From the NCBI GenBank assembly GCA_040756745.1, contig JBFLYO010000035.1, positions 1 to 42,104 of the forward strand: DNA of 42,104 nt, read 5' to 3'. Shown here piece after piece: positions 26,901 to 36,761 of the stretch. Numbering within the stretch: position 1 is the first letter of the stretch; each line of letters starts with the position of its first letter. The position numbers and the translations under genes were made by a program. Below the pieces are notes generated by a model. The model worked only from the letters and a program-made list of their open reading frames with translations, was not told the origin of the DNA and searched no databases. The stretch comes from JBFLYO01 sp040756745. Its GTDB lineage: Bacteria; Bacteroidota; Ignavibacteria; UBA10030; UBA6906.

Positions 26901-27830
26901 ATGGGCCTGGAACGTAATCACAGTTTGACGATCGGCATGGAGACGGTCTATGGCGACGGTGGGGCCACGCCGACGGCCATGCCGGTCTTCTATTCCGATG
27001 CACGGCCGAAGCTCGAGCTCACGAAGAATGAAAACCCCGTGTATGGGGGATCCCTCGGACGTAACAAGGTCTTCATGGGGAAGCGCTTTGTGACGCTCCC
27101 CGCGAAGTTTTTCCTGAAGGGCTCTGGCACGGCGGGGACACCGCCTGAGATCGCGAAGATCCTCAAGATGGCCGGGCTCGAAGAGGTCGATGGGCCTTCC
27201 GATGACGTCTACAAGCCTCGGAATACGGGCCATGAGTCAGGTGCGATCACGCTGAATCTGGACGGCGTGCAGTATGTCATCGCCGGGGCCCGGTGCGAGA
27301 AGCTCACGATCCCGATCGAAGCCGGGAATCCCGTGATCTGTGAGGCGCAGTTTGTCGGACTCTACGCTGCCCCGACCGCCGTCGCCCTTTCGGCTCCGAC
27401 CTTCGCCGATGCGGCCGTGACACCGCCGATCGCGGAGAGTATGGCACTCACGATCGGCGGCAACACGCATATCATCCCAAAGTTCACGCTTGAGCTGGCG
27501 AATGTCCGGGGAATGCGTGAATCGATCAACAGTGCTACGGGTCTCAAACAGATCGACATCATCGGGAGAGACTGGGGCGGATCGTTCACGGTCGAGGTCG
27601 ACGCGAACAACGACATCGAGTACTGGACGAATCTTCTTGCGGCGACGGAGATGGCGATCGCGTCAACAGGTTTCGGCGCTGCCGGCAATCGGATCGCAAT
27701 TTCAACAAGTACGCTCCAGCTCGACGACATCACCCCGGCGGTCGCCGAGGGGATGAATCTCTATGAGGTGACGTTTAGGATCAATAAGCACGCGACGGCT
27801 GCGAGCGAGCTTTCGATTACCTTCACCTGA
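26901..27830 (+). CDS. Major tail tube protein
   Basis: This 309-aa protein lies right after the terminator gene, in the lambda gpV position. It opens with MGLERNHSLTIGMETVYGDG and follows with a two-domain beta pattern common in siphovirus tail tube proteins, including the repeated VDGP or GAITLNLDGVQYVIAG and FTLELANVRGM segments. The C-terminus (YEVTFRINKHATAASELSITFT) is strand-like. It polymerises around the tape measure. Size is above lambda gpV (246 aa). Confidence 0.82.
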   Translation: MGLERNHSLTIGMETVYGDGGATPTAMPVFYSDARPKLELTKNENPVYGGSLGRNKVFMGKRFVTLPAKFFLKGSGTAGTPPEIAKILKMAGLEEVDGPSDDVYKPRNTGHESGAITLNLDGVQYVIAGARCEKLTIPIEAGNPVICEAQFVGLYAAPTAVALSAPTFADAAVTPPIAESMALTIGGNTHIIPKFTLELANVRGMRESINSATGLKQIDIIGRDWGGSFTVEVDANNDIEYWTNLLAATEMAIASTGFGAAGNRIAISTSTLQLDDITPAVAEGMNLYEVTFRINKHATAASELSITFT

Positions 27831-27852
27831 TAGCATCATATAAGGCCACTAT

Positions 27853-28311
27853 ATGCTTGTAGCAGTTGACATCTCCGCGACAAGAGATTACACACTGAAA
27901 GCCGATGTGCGGCCGAAGAATCTCCCAGAAGGAGAACCCTGGCAAGCGACGGTCTTCGAGATCGGCGTCCTGGACGGGATCCTCGGACCAATGCTCCTTG
28001 ACAAACACACGATCACTGCGAGGAAGAACAGGGACGCCACGGTCGATATGAAGCCGGGATCCTACATGCTTGATGTGGTCCGGTTCGGACTCAGGGGCTG
28101 GAGGAACTTCGCTGACAAAGACGGGAAGCCCGTCGAGTTCAAGCGTAGTCAGATGCAGGTCCCCGGGGTCGGTATGCGCTGGGTCGTCGACGATAGATGT
28201 ATTGCGATGCTCGAAAGCGAGTGGATGAGTGAGCTCTCGGACGCAATCCTGAACGCGAACCAGCTCTCTGAGGACGACGCAAAAAACTCAGAGCCGCCTT
28301 CAGGGAAATAG
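27853..28311 (+). CDS. Tail assembly chaperone G-like
   Basis: This 152-aa protein lies between the tail tube and tape measure genes, the gpG place. It has an acidic C-terminus (AILNANQLSEDDAKN) that holds the slippery A AAA AAC sequence at 28281-28287, in the correct phase. The ordinary product ends at the TAG at 28309. It binds the tape measure protein and helps it collect tube subunits. No recognisable domain beyond position and frameshift signal. Confidence 0.82.
   Translation: MLVAVDISATRDYTLKADVRPKNLPEGEPWQATVFEIGVLDGILGPMLLDKHTITARKNRDATVDMKPGSYMLDVVRFGLRGWRNFADKDGKPVEFKRSQMQVPGVGMRWVVDDRCIAMLESEWMSELSDAILNANQLSEDDAKNSEPPSGK
28281..28287 (+). promoter_or_regulatory. Slippery heptamer A AAA AAC for -1 frameshift
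   Basis: The zero frame reads GCA AAA AAC, an exact X XXY YYZ site. After a -1 shift the frame stays open from 28287 to the TGA at 28532. It lies at the end of the G-like gene as expected for G/GT chaperones of long-tailed phages. Confidence 0.85.
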
Positions 28312-28532
28312 CGCGGACGAAGGCGGGCGATAGCGCAGGTGAGGCGGCAGCAGCACTCGAGGCGGAGATTTTGCAGGAGCGCGTGGCTGGCTATGCGTCG
28401 ATTATCACTCTGTGTTCCCTTCTTGAATCGCGCATGGTGCAGTTGAGCTTCTCCGATCTCGAACGAATCCCCGCTACGATCCTCACCTCGTGGTCAATTC
28501 TTAAAGAAGTGAAATCAGAAGCAACGCCATGA
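28287..28532 (+). CDS. Tail assembly chaperone T-extension, made by -1 frameshift
   Basis: This 81-codon frame has no start codon near its beginning and is reached by a -1 shift at 28281-28287. Its product, beginning LRAAFREIARTKAG and ending SILKEVKSEATP, would extend the G-like protein to 226 aa. It contains hydrophobic helices (SIITLCSLLESRMV). Its stop overlaps the tape measure start as ATGA. In lambda, the GT fusion recruits tube subunits to the tape measure. The joined coding path is 27853-28287 then 28287-28532. Confidence 0.82.
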   Translation, partial: LRAAFREIARTKAGDSAGEAAAALEAEILQERVAGYASIITLCSLLESRMVQLSFSDLERIPATILTSWSILKEVKSEATP

Positions 28533-30250
28533 GTACGCAGACGCTTGAGTTCATTCTGAAAATGCGCGATGAGGCGACGGCGCACTGGAATCGCTTCAAG
28601 AACCGCATCGAGCGCGATACCTCCGCACTCGGCAGGATGATGTCTGGAATCGGTGGTATCCTTGCGGGCGTCGGAGCCCTTGCGGGCATGCGCGCTGCAA
28701 TCACCGCTTCCAATGAACAGGAGCAGGCGACAACAAGGCTTTCGAGCGCGCTCCAGAATGCCGGCATCTGGAGCGCGAACCTGCAACACCAGATGGAACA
28801 ACTCTCGACGAGCTACCAGAAGACGACAAGATTCTCCGACGAAACGGTGACGAGCGTACAGGCGATGCTCGTGGCAATGACGGGCCTTGCCGGTGATGCC
28901 GTCGCTCCGCTGGTGCAAGCCACACTCGATCTTGCAAGCGGCATGCAGATGGATGCGGAACAGGCGGCATCGATGGTCGGCCGGGCGATCGCTGGCGGAA
29001 GCGCTGTCGGCCGGATGGGGATCCAGTTCGACAAGAATGCGACATCGGCTGAGAAGGTGGCAAAAATCATTGAGGTGGTCAATCAGAGATTCGGGAATCT
29101 CGCGCAAAGGGAGGGGGCCGCTGCCTCGGGTCGGCTCGCAATACTGAATAACCAATTCGGTGAGCTTCTGGAGACAATGGGCGATCGCCTGAAGGAGATG
29201 GTCGTTCCGCTTTTCCCCGCCCTGAATGCAATAATCACGATCGCCGGGAAGGTCGTTAACATACTGGTCTTCGGTCTCTCGGCCGGCTTTGCCATGCTCT
29301 TCGGTCAGATCGCGTTTGTAGGCATGAATATCAGCGCGATGCTCGAAAAGATCGGTCTCTCGACGAAAGAAAAGACCGCCTGGTACCGGCACATGTGGGA
29401 ATCGGGTACCACAAGGGCAAACGAGTACAGCCAGAAGCTCCTGGATGTCTTCAAGAGCGAAGAGGTGAGTACCTCGAAGATAAGTGCAAAAGGGAAAGCA
29501 CTGAATGAGGCGGGCGATGCCGCTGATAAACTCGCCATCAAAATGGAGAAGCTGGCTGGACAGGAAATCGAATTCATCAATGAGGAACAGGCAGAGCGCT
29601 TCGAGAATGCGGCAAAGCGTGCTGAACATATTGCGAAATTTCTGGCGCAGTCTTTGGCCTTGCGGCGTGATTTGATTGCTGAAGATCTCGCGGCAACGGC
29701 CGCGAAGCCGATGGAGGGCGTAACACCGGTCGAGCCTGTGAGTACCGAAAGCGTGGCAAGACTAACCGAATTCGAAGAGAAGATGGTTAAGATTCAAGAT
29801 CTCTCGAGCAACGCCGGCCGGATCATGATGAATGCGTTCGATAGCGGCGTGGATACAATGGTCGATGCGATGGTGAATGGAACGGAGGCTATGGGCGCGG
29901 CATTCTCGAAATTTGCCCGACGAGTGATTGCTGATCTTCTCGCCATGATTGCCAAGGCGGCAATCTGGAAACTCATCATGTTCGGGCTTGATGTACTCTC
30001 GGGCGGGACGGGATTCTTCACGCAATTCGGCAAAGCGGCGATTCCTACAGCCAATGAAGGCGCAGCTCCTATTGTCTCTCCGTCACTTGCCCGGGCAGGA
30101 TTTGCGAGTGCTGGTGGACCCACCATGAATGTCAATCTAACGGTTCAAGCAATGGACGCGCGAAGTGTTCGGGAATGGCTCGGAAAGACTGATGTCCGGG
30201 CTTCCATCGTTCAGACTTTTCGCGATGCATGGGATAAGGAAAAGGCATGA
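28529..30250 (+). CDS. Tape measure protein
   Basis: This 573-aa protein has a helical, Ala/Gln-rich N-terminal part (ILKMRDEATAHWNRFKN), three hydrophobic segments (about 35-58, 228-268 and 460-490) and a helical middle. These are normal for tape measure proteins, which set tail length and enter the membrane during DNA ejection. At about 0.15 nm per residue it predicts a tail near 85 nm. It follows the chaperone pair with an ATGA overlap. Length is short compared with lambda gpH (853 aa). Confidence 0.85.
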   Translation: MSTQTLEFILKMRDEATAHWNRFKNRIERDTSALGRMMSGIGGILAGVGALAGMRAAITASNEQEQATTRLSSALQNAGIWSANLQHQMEQLSTSYQKTTRFSDETVTSVQAMLVAMTGLAGDAVAPLVQATLDLASGMQMDAEQAASMVGRAIAGGSAVGRMGIQFDKNATSAEKVAKIIEVVNQRFGNLAQREGAAASGRLAILNNQFGELLETMGDRLKEMVVPLFPALNAIITIAGKVVNILVFGLSAGFAMLFGQIAFVGMNISAMLEKIGLSTKEKTAWYRHMWESGTTRANEYSQKLLDVFKSEEVSTSKISAKGKALNEAGDAADKLAIKMEKLAGQEIEFINEEQAERFENAAKRAEHIAKFLAQSLALRRDLIAEDLAATAAKPMEGVTPVEPVSTESVARLTEFEEKMVKIQDLSSNAGRIMMNAFDSGVDTMVDAMVNGTEAMGAAFSKFARRVIADLLAMIAKAAIWKLIMFGLDVLSGGTGFFTQFGKAAIPTANEGAAPIVSPSLARAGFASAGGPTMNVNLTVQAMDARSVREWLGKTDVRASIVQTFRDAWDKEKA

Positions 30251-30603
30251 CAATCGGCGGCGTCAGCTGCGGAGAACGGTCGAACCAAGCCACGAGGAAA
30301 TGGAAGGATTGGGTATCTATCGGCATTTCCACATCCGGAGCAGTGACGAGGACCGACTTCGGGAAGCGCGAGTATGACGTGGCCATCAATTTCAACTTAC
30401 TGCCGACGGCCACCGTAACGAGTCTTGAAACGGCCCTTCAATCGGCGAAGAAGGGGGGAGTCGTAGCCGTGGTTCCTGATTCAGGCGACGACCTGGGGAT
30501 CGGAGCAAGCGGCTCAACGAATCTCGTGTATATGGACTACCAGGCGCAGTATGTCCCGGTCGGATATTGGAACGTGACGATCCTTTTTAAGTATTACGCA
30601 TGA
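30247..30603 (+). CDS. Small tail-tip protein
   Basis: This 118-aa protein overlaps the tape measure stop by ATGA and the next start by ATGA. It is beta-rich (YDVAINFNLLPTATV, VYMDYQAQYVPVGYWNVTILFK). In lambda the equivalent gene M encodes a small tail-tip protein; sequence likeness to gpM is weak, so the call relies on order and size. Confidence 0.65.
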   Translation: MTIGGVSCGERSNQATRKWKDWVSIGISTSGAVTRTDFGKREYDVAINFNLLPTATVTSLETALQSAKKGGVVAVVPDSGDDLGIGASGSTNLVYMDYQAQYVPVGYWNVTILFKYYA

Positions 30604-33020
30604 TCACCCTTCCATCGGCGTTCATAACGAATTTTGCGAACCGGTGCGTGTGGTTCATCCGTATCACTGTGCAGGACGTTGGAACGACGAAATACCTCTA
30701 TATCAGTTCTCTCGACCTCTCGGCCTTCACGATCCAGTATGGAGGCAACACGGTCACGCCCAGGCACGACTATCTTGCTGCGCTTATTGCCGATGGAGCG
30801 GGAACCGCTGAGGCGCTCGGGTGGCTCGGAGAAACTGATGTCGCCCTGGCCGGCACCCAGTTCGGCATGCTCTCGGCAATCAATGAGACTGCGCTCATCC
30901 TGCTTAACCAGGGTGACTTCGCGGGATCCAATGCCTATGACATCGAAAACATGGCCGTTGAGATCTGGGAAGGTCGCCTGCCGGCGAGCGGAACGATCGA
31001 AATTACCACAGCCTTCACTCCTCGATTCAAGGGACTCTGCCGGAATGTCGGGAACTACGACTACCTGAAATGGCGCCTGGGCGCTGTCGACCGCCGGTAT
31101 GCGGACAGTATCCCGTTGCCGTCTCGGGTGGTCTCGCTTGAGGAATTCCCCTACGCCGGGCTTGATGCGCCGGGGAAGGCACTCCCCACGATCTTCGGCG
31201 ATTTCCAGACGGACAATACCTTTGGTCCTGGGATTCAGGATGTTACGCCGATGGTCTGCATCGATAAGAATATCGTGCAGTACCAGATTAGCGATCACCA
31301 GCTCTTTAGCTATGACAAGGCCTTCTATAAGGATTCCTCCGGACTGATCGGGACGCCATACAATACGGTCACGGTGACGAACGCAATAACTGGCGCTGAC
31401 ATCATCCTTGCCACAAACGTCGGCGACCGGAGGCGTGTGGACCTTGCGGCGGAAGCGCGGTTCTATGTCATGCCCGTCGGTTTTGGCGCCTTCTGTAACG
31501 GTTCAACGATTGATACCGGAAACTTCCGCAATGCGCTCGACCGGAATCCCTCGACAGGTTACAACATTGCCAACACCTCCGGTGTAACGGTGAGTGTTGC
31601 CTTCGCCCAGCAAAACTATGCCTTTCAGGGAGTGCTGAGGAGCTTCTCAGGGTATACCTACGAGATCCATATCGAGTGTGCGAACCGGATCGGGACGATT
31701 CAGGTCTGGTATGGAAGACGGAAGACCGCCGGCACGCAGCTCGTGGGTACACTGGATGCAGATAGCAAAGTGTTCCAGGTCAGTGTCGACGGCACGAATT
31801 ATCCGACGTGGGGTTGGGACGAATTCTACGATACAGAGGTGATTCTGAATCTTGCCAACGGTGCTTCGCTTGATCTGAAGAGCATCTGGTGGGAGGTCGT
31901 GGCAAGGGTGCCGAACATCGGCGTTGGGTCGAATGTCGTGAGTTCATCGAGCGATGTCCGTCGGACTTTTGGCAACGTGAGGACTCCGCCCAATCCCGCA
32001 ATCAGGACCAGCGCCTGGCAACCGTATGAGCCGAAGGTTGCGCAGACAAACTGGTTCATGAGCTGCAAGGGAGTGAAGACAACGGCTGCAATGGTCTCCG
32101 GGCGGTCCAACGGTTACGCTGCGGGCGATCTTATCAAAAACCCCGCCTATGCGATCGAATACATCCTCAGGGAGCGGATGAGCATCAGCGATATCGACGC
32201 GGCGAGCTTCGATCTTGTGGGGAATACGACCAACGGCCTCAGGAAGGATTGGGAGATTGCGGGCGTCGTAGCCGATAGGAGTGATGCTCTCGAGATCCTC
32301 CGGGCGATCTGTCAGGAGTTTGCTCTACAACTCATACTCACGGCCAGGGGCAGTTACCGTCTCGTTGCGATGGATTCGAGGACGGAGGACTACACGGTTC
32401 AGAGCTCTGATATTGCCCAGGATTCTTCGACCGGGCCGAAGATCAATGTGGACTTCACGCCGAACGACCAGATTCTGAACGATGTCTTTCTGGACTATAG
32501 GGAGAGCTACGTCGATGGGAATCCCGTGGCATCGATGTATCTCTCGGATACGGATGGCGACGGCGCGATCGAAACAAATCTTTCAGCTGACTCGGGCAAT
32601 CCGCGAGGGACGTCGTATTCGACATGGTTTGGGGACAGTCGTTCGCGATATGGAGTTTCAAAGCCATTCCGTGTCGTACTGCGATTCATCCGGAAGGCCG
32701 CCACTGCGGAGCTCAGCCTGAAAAAGATAGCCGACTGGAATGCCTTCAAGCGGATGAAGGTGAATGCGACGCTCGTAAGGAACACGAGCACGATGCGGCT
32801 TGAGGTAGGTGACGTGGTGAAGGTCAATGATGATATCGTAACGGCGATCCACAAGAATGTCACCAAGTTCATGGTGGTCCGGGTAAACAATCCCGAAACG
32901 GCGGTCGTTGAGAGCGCCGACTGGATACATCTTCTTCTGGAAGAGATCCCAAATGCGAACACGGGGATTCCGGTCACTTCATCGCGCTGGATTTCCGCAG
33001 CTGATCTTGCAGTAGTTTAA
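30600..33020 (+). CDS. Tail hub / baseplate-like minor tail protein
   Basis: This 806-aa protein begins with a segment (ITVQDVGTTKYLYIS, then LDLSAFTIQYGGNTVTPR) common in phage proteins with a tail-hub-like N-terminus, and later has a large central beta-rich region (GVTVSVAFAQQNYAF, YEIHIECANRIGTIQVWYGR) and, near residue 560-600, a segment with VADRSDALEILRAICQEFAL as in tail hub proteins. The end (FMVVRVNNPETAVVESADWIHLLLEE) also fits. It probably closes the tail tube and carries the fibre. Exact family not assigned. Confidence 0.72.
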   Translation: MITLPSAFITNFANRCVWFIRITVQDVGTTKYLYISSLDLSAFTIQYGGNTVTPRHDYLAALIADGAGTAEALGWLGETDVALAGTQFGMLSAINETALILLNQGDFAGSNAYDIENMAVEIWEGRLPASGTIEITTAFTPRFKGLCRNVGNYDYLKWRLGAVDRRYADSIPLPSRVVSLEEFPYAGLDAPGKALPTIFGDFQTDNTFGPGIQDVTPMVCIDKNIVQYQISDHQLFSYDKAFYKDSSGLIGTPYNTVTVTNAITGADIILATNVGDRRRVDLAAEARFYVMPVGFGAFCNGSTIDTGNFRNALDRNPSTGYNIANTSGVTVSVAFAQQNYAFQGVLRSFSGYTYEIHIECANRIGTIQVWYGRRKTAGTQLVGTLDADSKVFQVSVDGTNYPTWGWDEFYDTEVILNLANGASLDLKSIWWEVVARVPNIGVGSNVVSSSSDVRRTFGNVRTPPNPAIRTSAWQPYEPKVAQTNWFMSCKGVKTTAAMVSGRSNGYAAGDLIKNPAYAIEYILRERMSISDIDAASFDLVGNTTNGLRKDWEIAGVVADRSDALEILRAICQEFALQLILTARGSYRLVAMDSRTEDYTVQSSDIAQDSSTGPKINVDFTPNDQILNDVFLDYRESYVDGNPVASMYLSDTDGDGAIETNLSADSGNPRGTSYSTWFGDSRSRYGVSKPFRVVLRFIRKAATAELSLKKIADWNAFKRMKVNATLVRNTSTMRLEVGDVVKVNDDIVTAIHKNVTKFMVVRVNNPETAVVESADWIHLLLEEIPNANTGIPVTSSRWISAADLAVV

Positions 33021-33023
33021 CCC

Positions 33024-36000
33024 ATGACGCGAACGATCAATAGGGTGGTACTTAAGGTAGTGGCGGGCGTCTTCCAACCCGATACTGGCCTCACGGTTGA
33101 ACTCAAAACCGATGAGGCGACGCCGGTCCTCATCGGCACTGCCGTGGAATCTCCTGCGGGAAGCGGACAGTACTATATCTCATTTGCTCATGTCAACAAA
33201 TGGGGATACTGGTACGTCGGTGGCACGAGAAAGACCGAATGGGGTCAGTGGTGGCTCGGTGAAGAATCGACGCCGATCGGGGCAACGGGTTCGGCGAATC
33301 AGTTGATTGGAATGAACTCCGCCGCTGATGCCTTTGAATGGAAAAGTGTTTTCGGAACGAGCAATAGGGTCAGCGTCACGCATGGCGCCGGCACCATAAC
33401 ACTTTCCGCTCCGCAGGACATTCACACGGGTGCAAGTCCGACATTTCAGAATCTGACACTGAACGGGAACGACTTACTCATTCAACCGACATCAGGCACT
33501 GCGCTGGCGACTATTCAGGCGATCACAACTCAATACGCATTGGCCAAGTTCCGCTCTGGCGCAGTGCTCTATAATGTTGGGGTCAACGATAGCGTGTTCG
33601 GTGGCGACTGGTTCGTTGATTACAATGGCGCAGGCGCTCCGCAATTGCGGATCACGTCCGGTGGCGCCGCGACTCTCACTGGCAAGCTCACGGTAACATC
33701 TACGGGTGGGAGCGACGGCTTGAAAGTTAACGCCGCATCCGGCTACGCGCAGATCAGCATTGATGACTGGGCCGCCTATGTTGACACGGCTGAGCACGGG
33801 CTCCACTTCTATCGTGCTGGTGATAAACTCATGCTCGCGTCGACGGGCGACCTGACGACCACTGGTGATGTCATCGGCACCACGGCCAAGGCCATCCGCA
33901 ACAGTTTCACGAGCGGGCAGTTCGGCTCCGGCTACCGCCTCGATCATAACTCATCGTTCACCGGCCAGTCTTTCATGGAGATCGATAACCTCGTGGTCAG
34001 GGGAGCCATGCGGGTCAACATCTTCGAGAAAGGAGTCATCAAAGCGGTAAGTGGTGGGGTCTATGTCTCCAGTGCTTCTTCAACGGTCGCGTTCGATCAG
34101 GCAATCGGTGGGCTATTCATGTTCGTTGCCGAGGATAACACGTTCGCCGAAAACGACATCCTCCAGTATAAGGACATCACCATCACTGGTGGCCTCGTCG
34201 TCGTAAGCGCCTTTCTCCAAGCGCTCACGCAGGCGGAGGTGGACATCGAGTTCCCCGGCCAGACGCAATTTGGCGCCACGGGTGGGGGCTATAAGGTCTA
34301 TGTGAACACGCTTTCCGGCAGCGGGACCATGAGGACTGGTGGCACGGTGGTGCAGGTGGGTAACGCATCGAACACGACGAGGCAGGCGGGACTTTTCCTC
34401 ACGGCAAATGATGGCACTTCTAACGTCCCGTACATCGACGTCTACAATGGGCGCAGTTCATACGTGACTGTCGCGCCGCTCGTCAGAATGGGAGCACTCG
34501 GTGGCATCACGACGACTATCTTCGGTACGCTCTCCGGCTATGGACTGTACGGCGAGAACGTATATCTAACGGGCAACGCCCAAATCTCAGGCACGCTCGC
34601 GGTCGGAGGAGGCTCCACCGTGGGCAATACCTTCTACGTCGGACAAGTGCAGACCAACCTCTGGAGGCCTGATTCGGAGACTGTGAGTACATGGGAGAAG
34701 ATCGGGACGGGTTGGACGATCACGGATAATGCCGCGACCTCGCCGGACGGTCAAGTCACTTCAGGCACGATCATCGCCCCGACGACAACGGATTGGCTCG
34801 GTTATCCTGGCGATCTCCAGAACTTGAATGGTCAGACTGTTACAATAAGCTTCTGGGCAAAAATCAGCGCTGCAAATTCCTTGCGGGTCTTTGCCTACGA
34901 CACGACGGAGCATTCTCTCGGGACGATTAACCTCACGACTTCATGGCAACGATTCACTCTCTCATATACGTTCGGCGCTGGAACGAACTCCGGCTTCTTC
35001 TTCCGATTTGACTCGACGACGGCGACTTATTACATCTGGGGGGTGCAGAAGAACTTGGGGGGCGCGCTCCTCTACCAGAAGAAAGCCAACTATGCGCCGA
35101 CGGGCATTGGGTACGGCATGTGGGCGACAGCTGGCGGCTTCGGCGGGACGATGCAATCGCCGGTCGTCGCACTCTCCTCGATAGGTCTCAATGTTGCGCT
35201 GTCCGGCAGTTACTACGCAAGGATCGGGATAACGCCGGTGAGCTTCGCAAAGGGATTCTATATCGGCGACGGGACGAACCACCTTGTGCAGTTTCTCGAC
35301 ACAGGCGTGAACAAGATCGCCGGCTGGGACATCGGCTCTGCTTCGCTCGGCTGGTCGTCCGGTACGAAGGCGATGATTATGTACTCGGATGATGGCCTCA
35401 CGGCGCACAATCCCCGGCTGAGCGTCGCGGGAAATACGAGCGGTGCCACATACATCACCCTCGGTGGTTCGGTCTATGACGGATCATGGCAGAATGACAA
35501 GTGGGGCATGGTGATTCGCGTTAACTCAGCCAATCTGTTCCGATGCTATAGCGCGGCGGATGGGACTGGATTGGTCGCTGACATTGCGGCCTGGGATTTT
35601 ACGTCGACCTATGTGTGGAAGAAGACCAACCCGACTTCTGGCGTCTACTACTCGCTGGCGCTCAATTCGACGCTCTCGGCCATCGAGATGCACTTTTCCA
35701 GCACCGACTTCACGACGCCGCCCGCATCGCCCACCTGGCGGCTCCGGCAATACCATGTGCCCTCAAGTTCCGAGTTCTTTGGGAAGATCAATCCTGGGAA
35801 CCTCCTCGTCGGGGACTTTCCGGTTGATTCGAATCTCTATGGCGCAATGATGCGGCCGAGGCGCGTCAGCGTCGAGAGGGCGAACAGCGAAAACCTTTCA
35901 GATCTTGCGCAGATCGGGATCGACGTAGCTAACCTAACTGGCATCGATTCAGGAGGACAGACACCGTACGTCGAGCTCACGAGATATGTGTCTGCATCGC

Positions 36001-36110
36001 CGAAGACGTGGTATTTTGCCCTCGATACGAGTGGGAATCTCGGAATCTATGAAGGTACCACAAGACGTGTCCATCTCAATCTCGGCTCTACAGCATGGGC
36101 CGCAAACTAA
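33024..36110 (+). CDS. Large tail fibre / receptor-binding protein
   Basis: This 1028-aa protein is the largest in the genome. It contains fibre-type text such as GASPTFQNLTLNGNDLL and SGGAATLTGKLTV, repeated GTLAVGGGS-like patterns, and a domain at about residues 545-690 (NLWRPDSETVSTWEKIG, GQTVTISFWAKISAANSL, TSWQRFTLSYTF) that resembles a carbohydrate-binding module of the CBM4/9 jelly-roll type. It lies right after the tail hub gene. The domain suggests a sugar receptor on the cell surface. It is followed closely by a small coiled-coil gene. Confidence 0.85.
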   Translation: MTRTINRVVLKVVAGVFQPDTGLTVELKTDEATPVLIGTAVESPAGSGQYYISFAHVNKWGYWYVGGTRKTEWGQWWLGEESTPIGATGSANQLIGMNSAADAFEWKSVFGTSNRVSVTHGAGTITLSAPQDIHTGASPTFQNLTLNGNDLLIQPTSGTALATIQAITTQYALAKFRSGAVLYNVGVNDSVFGGDWFVDYNGAGAPQLRITSGGAATLTGKLTVTSTGGSDGLKVNAASGYAQISIDDWAAYVDTAEHGLHFYRAGDKLMLASTGDLTTTGDVIGTTAKAIRNSFTSGQFGSGYRLDHNSSFTGQSFMEIDNLVVRGAMRVNIFEKGVIKAVSGGVYVSSASSTVAFDQAIGGLFMFVAEDNTFAENDILQYKDITITGGLVVVSAFLQALTQAEVDIEFPGQTQFGATGGGYKVYVNTLSGSGTMRTGGTVVQVGNASNTTRQAGLFLTANDGTSNVPYIDVYNGRSSYVTVAPLVRMGALGGITTTIFGTLSGYGLYGENVYLTGNAQISGTLAVGGGSTVGNTFYVGQVQTNLWRPDSETVSTWEKIGTGWTITDNAATSPDGQVTSGTIIAPTTTDWLGYPGDLQNLNGQTVTISFWAKISAANSLRVFAYDTTEHSLGTINLTTSWQRFTLSYTFGAGTNSGFFFRFDSTTATYYIWGVQKNLGGALLYQKKANYAPTGIGYGMWATAGGFGGTMQSPVVALSSIGLNVALSGSYYARIGITPVSFAKGFYIGDGTNHLVQFLDTGVNKIAGWDIGSASLGWSSGTKAMIMYSDDGLTAHNPRLSVAGNTSGATYITLGGSVYDGSWQNDKWGMVIRVNSANLFRCYSAADGTGLVADIAAWDFTSTYVWKKTNPTSGVYYSLALNSTLSAIEMHFSSTDFTTPPASPTWRLRQYHVPSSSEFFGKINPGNLLVGDFPVDSNLYGAMMRPRRVSVERANSENLSDLAQIGIDVANLTGIDSGGQTPYVELTRYVSASPKTWYFALDTSGNLGIYEGTTRRVHLNLGSTAWAAN

Positions 36111-36121
36111 AAGGAGAATCA

Positions 36122-36358
36122 ATGCCAACACAGCAAGACATCCCGGTCGCCCTCAAGATCGATATCATAGAGAGGGAATTGAATGGTTATCTGCAGGCGC
36201 GATATCAACTGGAACTCCGCCGCCGCGTGGCCGAGAGAGCGAAGGACGACCGCCTCAAGGAATCCGTTACGGCTGATCTTGTGAAGGTCGAAGCTGCCAT
36301 CGATCAGCTCACGGAAGAACTCGAAGCACTCCGGGCCAAGAATGAGAAGCCGAATTAA
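36122..36358 (+). CDS. Small coiled-coil protein after the fibre gene
   Basis: This 78-aa protein starts at ATG 36122 with AAAGGAG in front; an earlier in-frame ATG at 36095 lies within the fibre gene and has no SD. It is largely one helix with heptads (LKIDIIERELNGYLQARYQL, KVEAAIDQLTEELEAL). Its end overlaps the next gene by 17 bases. It may be a fibre chaperone or part of the lysis block. Confidence 0.65.
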   Translation: MPTQQDIPVALKIDIIERELNGYLQARYQLELRRRVAERAKDDRLKESVTADLVKVEAAIDQLTEELEALRAKNEKPN

Positions 36359-36752
36359 AAGAAAGCCGACCACCGCAGAGCAGGTCAGCGCTCTCCAGGC
36401 GTCGTTCGAGCAGCACATCTCGATTGAGACTGGACAGTGGAGTAAGATCGCTGAGGCGGTAGGCGATATGCAAGGCAAAGTTGATCGGATCATCAACGTG
36501 AAGATCAATGGCGCTGAGGGCTTCGAGAATGTTGTTCATCATCTGTGGGAGGCGACGTCGGGGCCCAGATGGCGCATGTGGGCGCGGGAAAAGACGCGCC
36601 GGTGGTTCGAGGCGCATCCGACGGTCAAGAGTATTCTCGTTTGGCTGCTGAAAAAGTTCCTCTGGACGGCGCTCTTCATCACGGGCGTGATTCTCGCGCA
36701 ATACCTCGGGCTCGGCCAGATGATCGAGCGACTCATCAACATCATCAAGTAG
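36342..36752 (+). CDS. C-terminally membrane-anchored protein
   Basis: This 136-aa protein has a basic start (MRSRIKRKPTTAEQ), a helical middle, a basic tryptophan-rich part (RWRMWAREKTRRWF) and one hydrophobic helix at about residues 103-128 (FLWTALFITGVILAQYLGLG). Similar gene pairs of membrane proteins before lysis genes are frequent in phages. It may be a holin-like or holin-regulating protein; not proven. Confidence 0.62.
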   Translation: MRSRIKRKPTTAEQVSALQASFEQHISIETGQWSKIAEAVGDMQGKVDRIINVKINGAEGFENVVHHLWEATSGPRWRMWAREKTRRWFEAHPTVKSILVWLLKKFLWTALFITGVILAQYLGLGQMIERLINIIK

Positions 36753-36761
36753 GGGGTCCAA

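Noticed and set aside
28391..29629. A 412-codon reverse-strand open frame over the tape measure gene
   Set aside because: It runs against the tape measure and chaperone genes and has the composition of a shadow frame.
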